From: Lactococcus termiticola
GTDB lineage: Bacteria; Bacillota; Bacilli; Lactobacillales; Streptococcaceae
NCBI RefSeq assembly: GCF_003116835.1
Contig: NZ_BFFO01000008.1
Span: forward strand, 1 to 64,000
Length of the DNA: 64,000 bases
Direction: 5' to 3'
Shown here: positions 59,921 to 64,000 of the stretch, one piece after another
Layout: every line of letters starts with the position of its first letter
Numbering within the stretch: the first letter of the stretch is position 1
Notes under the pieces: model-generated
What the model saw: the letters and a program-made list of their open reading frames with translations, nothing else
What the model was told of the DNA's origin: nothing
Database searches by the model: none
Made by a program: the position numbers and the translations under genes

Positions 59921-60400
59921 TTAGAAATTATTTATGAATTCAAGCAGTTGTTTTTTATTTTTGATAATGATTTGTTTTTCTGGAAATTCAACCTGAACAT
60001 CATACTGATAAATCCATTTGAACATCTGAAATAACATCTTTAAGCTTGGTTTATAGCCTGATGTTTCAAGCTTCAATTTCTGCTTGATATAGCGCTTCAA
60101 AGCTCGGAAATAGAGTTTTGTCTTCGGAAAATCAAGGATGAGGATGTAATCGGCTTCTTCTAGGGCCCTTGAGAATTTCTTTCTAGGCACGCCTTCTATA
60201 ATCCAATCTTTATCTGTCAGAATTTGATTAAATAGCGGCTCAAACTCATTAGCAGTCCGCTTTCGATTGCCCGTGAATGTGTCGGCTGCTGTATAAAGGA
60301 TTGCATCACAATCGTAAGCTGCTATGCCTGATCGCTGTGATAGTTGATGGGATAGGTAAGATTTACCTGAGGCGGGGCAACCTGCTATGTAGAGCTTCAC
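59921..60400 (-). CDS. P-loop kinase-like protein (topology modulation/FlaR type)
   Basis: 159 residues from GTG 60400, with GGAAAGGACTCC upstream. A longer open frame exists but runs through the rplL terminator. Walker A GCPASGKSYLSHQL (about 6-19), YDCDAILY, a mid-domain WIIEGVPRKKFSRALEEADYILILDFPKTKL (Walker B-like) and a basic lid RALKRYIKQKLK match small adenylate-kinase-like proteins annotated as DNA topology modulation proteins. Real substrate unknown. Confidence 0.8.
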   Translation of the reverse strand: MKLYIAGCPASGKSYLSHQLSQRSGIAAYDCDAILYTAADTFTGNRKRTANEFEPLFNQILTDKDWIIEGVPRKKFSRALEEADYILILDFPKTKLYFRALKRYIKQKLKLETSGYKPSLKMLFQMFKWIYQYDVQVEFPEKQIIIKNKKQLLEFINNF

Positions 60401-60481
60401 GTCTGGAGTCCTTTCCTTGCTTATGCTTTGAATTATAGCATAGTTCATTGTTTTCAGCGAGCATCTTCTAAAAAAGCAACA

Positions 60482-60506
60482 AAAAAACAGCCGAAGCTGT
60501 CTTTTC
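60482..60506 (-). terminator. rplJL terminator
   Basis: On the minus strand ACAGC-TTCG-GCTGT followed by TTTTTT, 14 nt past the rplL stop; UUCG-capped stem. Confidence 0.9.
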
Positions 60507-60519
60507 ATTTTTAACCGAA

Positions 60520-60891
60520 TTACTTAAGTGTAACTGATCCACCAGCTTCTTCGATCTTAGCTTTGATTTCTTCAGCTTCAGCTGTAGCAGCACCTTCTTT
60601 AAGAGGAGCTGGTGCACCGTCAACGAGTTCTTTAGCTTCTTTAAGACCAAGACCAGTGATTTCACGTACAACCTTGATAACTGCAACTTTCTTGTCGCCA
60701 GCTGATTCAAGGATAACGTCGAATGAGTCTTTAGCAGCACCAGCGTCGGCACCACCAGCAGCACCTGCTACAGCTACTGGAGCTGCTGCAGATACGTCAA
60801 ATTTTTCTTCGATAGCTTTTACGAGCTCAGAGAGTTCGAGGATTGTTGCTGTTTCAAGTTCAGCAATAATGTTTTCAATGTTCAATGCCAT
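60520..60891 (-). CDS. rplL: 50S ribosomal protein L7/L12
   Basis: 123 residues. N-terminal dimer helix ([34 protein letters not shown]), Ala/Gly hinge, and C-terminal factor-binding domain ([31 protein letters not shown]). Translation-factor stalk protein. Codon use is strongly biased to GCT/GGT/GAA as expected for a highly expressed gene. It follows rplJ by 81 nt. Confidence 0.98.
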   Translation of the reverse strand: MALNIENIIAELETATILELSELVKAIEEKFDVSAAAPVAVAGAAGGADAGAAKDSFDVILESAGDKKVAVIKVVREITGLGLKEAKELVDGAPAPLKEGAATAEAEEIKAKIEEAGGSVTLK

Positions 60892-60972
60892 TTTGTTTTT
60901 CTCCTATTATGTTTTTTGCGTTTTAACTCGCCAGTCTAATGTGTTGCAACCCAATTGGTTGCCCAGCTAGCA

Positions 60973-61488
60973 TTAAGCAGCTGGTTCTTCTTCTTTTGCA
61001 TCTGCAACCGCTTTGACAGCGTAAGCCACGTTGCGGACAGGTGCTTGAAGCACTGAAAGAAGCATAGACAAGAGTCCTTCGCGTGATGGCAGTGATGCAA
61101 TCGCTGCGATTTCTTCTTGGCTTGATACTTTACCTTCAATGATACCGGCTTTAACTTCGAGTTGGTCTGCTTCTTTAGCAAAGTCGCTCAAAATCTTAGC
61201 TGGGGCTACTGCATCTTCGTTTGAGAAAGCTACTGCTGAAGGGCCTACGAAATCAATACCGTCAAATCCAGCTTTTTCAGCTGCACGACGCAAGATTGAG
61301 TTCTTAACCACTTTGAATTCAACACCAGCTTCACGAAGTTGCTTACGGAGTTTGGTGTCTTGTTCAACAGTCAAACCACGTGAGTCAGCGACAACGATAG
61401 ATGCTGCGTCTTGGAATTTCTTCGTGTAGACATCAACCAATTCTGATTTCTTAGCAATCGTTGCTTCATTTACTTTGTAATCGCTCAT
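60973..61488 (-). CDS. rplJ: 50S ribosomal protein L10
   Basis: 171 residues; base of the L7/L12 stalk. Segments [58 protein letters not shown] and the Ala-rich C-terminal helix are typical. The leader carries the L10-binding autoregulatory RNA. AATGGAGGTAAAAAA precedes the ATG. Confidence 0.98.
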   Translation of the reverse strand: MSDYKVNEATIAKKSELVDVYTKKFQDAASIVVADSRGLTVEQDTKLRKQLREAGVEFKVVKNSILRRAAEKAGFDGIDFVGPSAVAFSNEDAVAPAKILSDFAKEADQLEVKAGIIEGKVSSQEEIAAIASLPSREGLLSMLLSVLQAPVRNVAYAVKAVADAKEEEPAA

Positions 61489-61544
61489 TTTTTTACCTCC
61501 ATTTTATTTTGTTCGCATTGATTTCCTATTTTGCAATAAAAAAT

Positions 61545-61658
61545 CTCCGCGACCAAAAGACACAGAGAGTTCAATCATTTCTAAGTTAGAAAGTTGTCCT
61601 CGGTAGGATGTTTACGGCTTTTAGCCCCCTACTGTCTTCGGTCAGTTCTTAACGAACT
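61545..61658 (-). ncRNA. Ribosomal protein L10 leader
   Basis: On the minus strand the strings GACAGTAGGGGGCTAAAAGC and CATCCTACCGAGGACA, followed by a CGCGGAGATTTTTT terminator-like end (61540 region), match the L10 leader family, through which the L10-L12 complex represses its own operon. Confidence 0.9.
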
Positions 61659-61664
61659 TTAACT

Positions 61665-61693
61665 ATTATAGCATAGGATGATTTGCTTTGCAA
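61665..61693 (-). promoter_or_regulatory. rplJL promoter
   Basis: Minus-strand TTGCAA (61688-61693), 17 nt, TATAAT (61665-61670), placing the start at the 5' end of the L10 leader. Confidence 0.85.
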
Positions 61694-61985
61694 GAGGGAG
61701 GGATGATTTTTTTAGGGCAATTCATAAAGCTGTTTTGTTAGGGGCAACTTTTCTTCATAAAGCCTTGTAGCATCAAAGTCTGGCTGTATCAAGCCAGTTC
61801 TTGGTCAGATAGGTATCACCCTAGTTTGCCCTGCCGACAGCTTCGACGAGGGTTCGTCAGGCATATTTCCCTCTCTTCTAAAGCGTAAATAAAAAAGCTA
61901 TAATCAGTCGTCTTGCCAGATGACAAGATTTACTTAATTATAACTTATTCATAACCGCAATTCAAATTACCTGCAGCATCTAGAC
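61694..61985. other. Gene-free stretch between the rplJ promoter and the GDPD gene
   Basis: No open frame of interest. On the minus strand CTTGTCATCTGGCAAG (61917-61932) then TTTTTTAT after 14 nt may end the GDPD transcript. Several short stems (TGACGAACC, GGCTTGATACAGCC) occur but form no recognised RNA family. Confidence 0.4.
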
Positions 61986-63764
61986 TTAGTCGCCGACACT
62001 GTCACCCAAGCTTGGGCTCAGGCTAAAGAGGAGGCGGAGGCGGTTGGCATAGGTCGGATGCATCTCATAGGTGATGAGCTGGCTCTTGAGCTTGTCCAGA
62101 TTGTCAGTAATGATACCGTCGACCCCGTTGAACATCATCTCCTCCATGACACCAGGCTCATTGACCGTCCAGGCAAAGACCTTCTTGTTTTGGCCATGGG
62201 CGGTGTTGACAAAGGATGAATCGAGCGTGGTCGCTTCCATAGTGTAGGCGTTTGCCACGGTCTGTGGGAAGATGGCGTTGAAGGGCAGAATAAAGCTGAC
62301 GGTCAGCTTAGGATTAAGCTTGTGGAGTTTTTCGATGACCTTATAGTCCAGCGAGTGAATCATGTCGCCATTTTTGATGATGGCTTCACCGTATTTGGCA
62401 TTGAAAATTTTAACAAGGTCTGAGCTATCGTAAGGCGTGGTCTTGATTTCGATGAGGAGCTTCTGATGGACTTCTTGTGCTGACTTGAAATAGTCATCAA
62501 AGCTGGCAACAGGAGCAGACTTGCCATTTTCATGGGCGGTCAGCTTCTTGAGCTCGGCTAAGGTCATGTCCTGTGGTTTTTTATCAACACCGGTCAGTGC
62601 CTTGAGGTTAGCATCGTGCATGACGACAAACTGATGGTCTTTACTTTCTTGAATGTCCATCTCGACGTAGTCAGGCTTGTGTTTATTGGTCGCAAGCATG
62701 GCAGGAATCGTGTTTTGCACACCGTTTTCTTCGTCGACACCCCTGTGGCTGATGGTCTGGATGTTTTTCTTGTCGGTCGCACCCAGCATATAGTAGGTAT
62801 TTGAGCCAACAAAGAGGAGGGCAATCAGGCTGAGCAGAATAATCCCGCCCCGTTTGAGTGACATCTTCGAGTTGGCATTCGCCACAGGTTCGTGCCCCAG
62901 CTCCTTCAAGAGGAAGCTAAAGAGCATGATTGAGACAAAGATAGAGGAAAGCTGGGCCAGAAGCTCCATGATGGTCATGAAGATAATCGCTGTGGTCAAC
63001 GCAAAGCCATTCGGAGCCTTATCAGCCAGGATTTGCAGGCCCCAGAGGCCATAGTTAATCAGGTCGGTCACAGCATAGACAACTATCCAAATGACGCCAA
63101 TGCTAAAGACATAACGCCAGAAGGTCCGCCATGCGCCGGTACGCTTCCAGCTTTCCTTGAGGGCTTCCCGCACGGGTTGTTTCTCAACAATGGTCAGTGG
63201 CAGTGTTAAAAGGAGACGATAGCCGATAAAGAGGATGACCGCCATAATAGCCAGCAAGAGCAGGCTGTTCTGCCACTTAGCCAAAAAGAACTCGAGGGTA
63301 AAGACAGGAATCTTGACCTTAGCGAGCAAGGGTGATGAAAAGACATAAGAGCCAAAGGGAAGGATGATGACAAAGTAAAGCAGAAAGAACAAGAGGGTCC
63401 TGAAACTGACCAATTTCAGCCGGACAGCTGTCTCATGGAAAATCTTTCTGAATGAGCCTTCTCCTTTTTGAATCATCAGGACACCCACCATCTGAAAGAC
63501 AAATTGGACATAGACCAAAAAGATGATGACCAAAAGCAGGATGATCAGGGCGATAAAACCAAGCAGATGCTGGCCGATGATACTGCCCAGGTTATTAAAT
63601 GAGATATAAGGAATCCCGCCTAGCCGCATGAGCCAGGCCGCAAGGGCGTGGAAAATCGGCACAATAATATAAGTGATGGAAAAATAAACCCCAAGAAAGA
63701 GGCTCATATAGGCGAGCCAGTTCTTACGAAACTCCTTGGCGTAAGATTTGAAAAACGAAAACAT
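61986..63764 (-). CDS. Membrane glycerophosphodiester phosphodiesterase
   Basis: 592 residues. Residues 1-330 are a membrane domain of about eight helices (GPDPase_memb type), followed by a GlpQ-like catalytic domain: ISHRGVDEENGVQNTIPAM (His-Arg), DYVEMDIQESKDHQFVVMHDANL (E-x-D and the second His), IEIKTTPYDSSD and DGIITDNLDKL. It hydrolyses glycerophosphodiesters, possibly lipoteichoic-acid or lipid breakdown products, outside the membrane. Length and layout are normal for Firmicutes. Confidence 0.92.
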   Translation of the reverse strand: MFSFFKSYAKEFRKNWLAYMSLFLGVYFSITYIIVPIFHALAAWLMRLGGIPYISFNNLGSIIGQHLLGFIALIILLLVIIFLVYVQFVFQMVGVLMIQKGEGSFRKIFHETAVRLKLVSFRTLLFFLLYFVIILPFGSYVFSSPLLAKVKIPVFTLEFFLAKWQNSLLLLAIMAVILFIGYRLLLTLPLTIVEKQPVREALKESWKRTGAWRTFWRYVFSIGVIWIVVYAVTDLINYGLWGLQILADKAPNGFALTTAIIFMTIMELLAQLSSIFVSIMLFSFLLKELGHEPVANANSKMSLKRGGIILLSLIALLFVGSNTYYMLGATDKKNIQTISHRGVDEENGVQNTIPAMLATNKHKPDYVEMDIQESKDHQFVVMHDANLKALTGVDKKPQDMTLAELKKLTAHENGKSAPVASFDDYFKSAQEVHQKLLIEIKTTPYDSSDLVKIFNAKYGEAIIKNGDMIHSLDYKVIEKLHKLNPKLTVSFILPFNAIFPQTVANAYTMEATTLDSSFVNTAHGQNKKVFAWTVNEPGVMEEMMFNGVDGIITDNLDKLKSQLITYEMHPTYANRLRLLFSLSPSLGDSVGD

Positions 63765-63802
63765 TGCTTCTCCTAAAAATAAATAATTTCAGTAAAACTT
63801 GA

Positions 63803-64000
63803 CTAGAGCTTTACAATCCAGCCTTCTGGGGCTGGAATATCCCCAAACTGAATACCGACCAGCTCGTCATAGAGCTTGCGAGTGATAGGGCCGACCTCAG
63901 TCTCAGAATAAAAGACATGGTGGTTGTCACCGTCATCAATGGCACCAATCGGTGAAATAACGGCCGCCGTCCCACAGGCACCAGCCTCGACAAAGCGGTC
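63803..64000 (-). CDS. ilvE: Branched-chain amino acid aminotransferase, C-terminal part
   Basis: The frame runs from the window edge to a TAG stop at 63803-63805 and encodes about 65 residues: DRFVEAGACGTAAVISPIGAIDDGD, then HHVFYSETEVGPITRKLYDELVG and FGDIPAPEGWIVKL. The ACGTAAVISP and GPITRKLYD elements are the PLP-phosphate loop and end of class IV branched-chain transaminases. In streptococci ilvE often lies next to parC; here it is far from parC. Confidence 0.93.
   Translation of the reverse strand, partial: DRFVEAGACGTAAVISPIGAIDDGDNHHVFYSETEVGPITRKLYDELVGIQFGDIPAPEGWIVKL

Noticed and set aside
60401-60508. Longer N-terminus for the P-loop kinase-like protein
   Set aside because: It would start in the rplL terminator and has a Cys/Arg-rich non-conserved sequence; GTG 60400 has a proper ribosome site.

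Overview
The window reads as chromosome of a lactic acid bacterium of the Streptococcaceae, most like Lactococcus or a close relative. The evidence is a XerS recombinase beside a difSL-type dimer-resolution site, catabolic acetolactate synthase plus acetolactate decarboxylase, a murB-potABCD run, the order dprA-topA-trmFO-xerS, class Ib ribonucleotide reductase, and sortase A close to gyrA. Coding sequence uses many GGC, GAC and CTC codons, so the genome looks more GC-rich than typical L. lactis. The species cannot be fixed from sequence reading alone.

Layout. 1-1.1 kb is a decayed patch: the 3' end of an IS3-family transposase, a remnant Fic/antitoxin pair and a frameshifted small membrane-protein gene. 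1.1-6 kb (minus strand) is nrdHIEF with NrdR-like boxes, preceded by plsY. 6-20 kb holds parE, a DnaQ-fold exonuclease, parC and gyrA. A cell-surface operon lies between parC and gyrA: lectin/MucBP surface protein, two small membrane proteins and a PgaC-like glycosyltransferase. 20-27.5 kb: apbE, srtA, yneF-like, a MurI-RdgB fusion, a phosphodiesterase, a degenerate XerD-like protein, scpA, scpB and rluB. 27.5-34 kb: FMN riboswitch and ribU, rarD-like, murB, then potABCD behind an attenuator-like leader. 34-47.6 kb: AI-2E-type permease, TPR protein, als, guaC, trmL, aldB, dprA, topA, a DM13 lipoprotein and trmFO. 47.8-53.7 kb: five plus-strand envelope genes, four of which share an unfamiliar N-terminal W...FE...GR.P...EF motif; one is TcaA-like and the fifth is a VanY-type carboxypeptidase. 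53.8-64 kb: xerS, difSL, a rhomboid-like gene, then minus-strand genes (DUF998-like, mprF variant, PHP phosphatase, kinase-like, rplL/rplJ, membrane glycerophosphodiesterase, 3' end of ilvE).

The window appears to span the replication terminus. Most genes left of about 53.7 kb are on the plus strand and most genes right of it are on the minus strand, with difSL at the switch. Several chromosome-topology and segregation genes (parE, parC, gyrA, scpAB, topA, xerS) lie within 50 kb of it.

Less ordinary features are the W/FE/GR/P domain cluster, the lectin-glycosyltransferase operon, two families of intergenic hairpin repeats whose arms differ between copies but stay self-complementary, four to five promoters placed so that the mRNA would be leaderless, a 24-bp palindrome just upstream of four start codons, and several structured leaders (potA, guaC, DM13 gene, trmL) that I do not recognise as known riboswitch classes.
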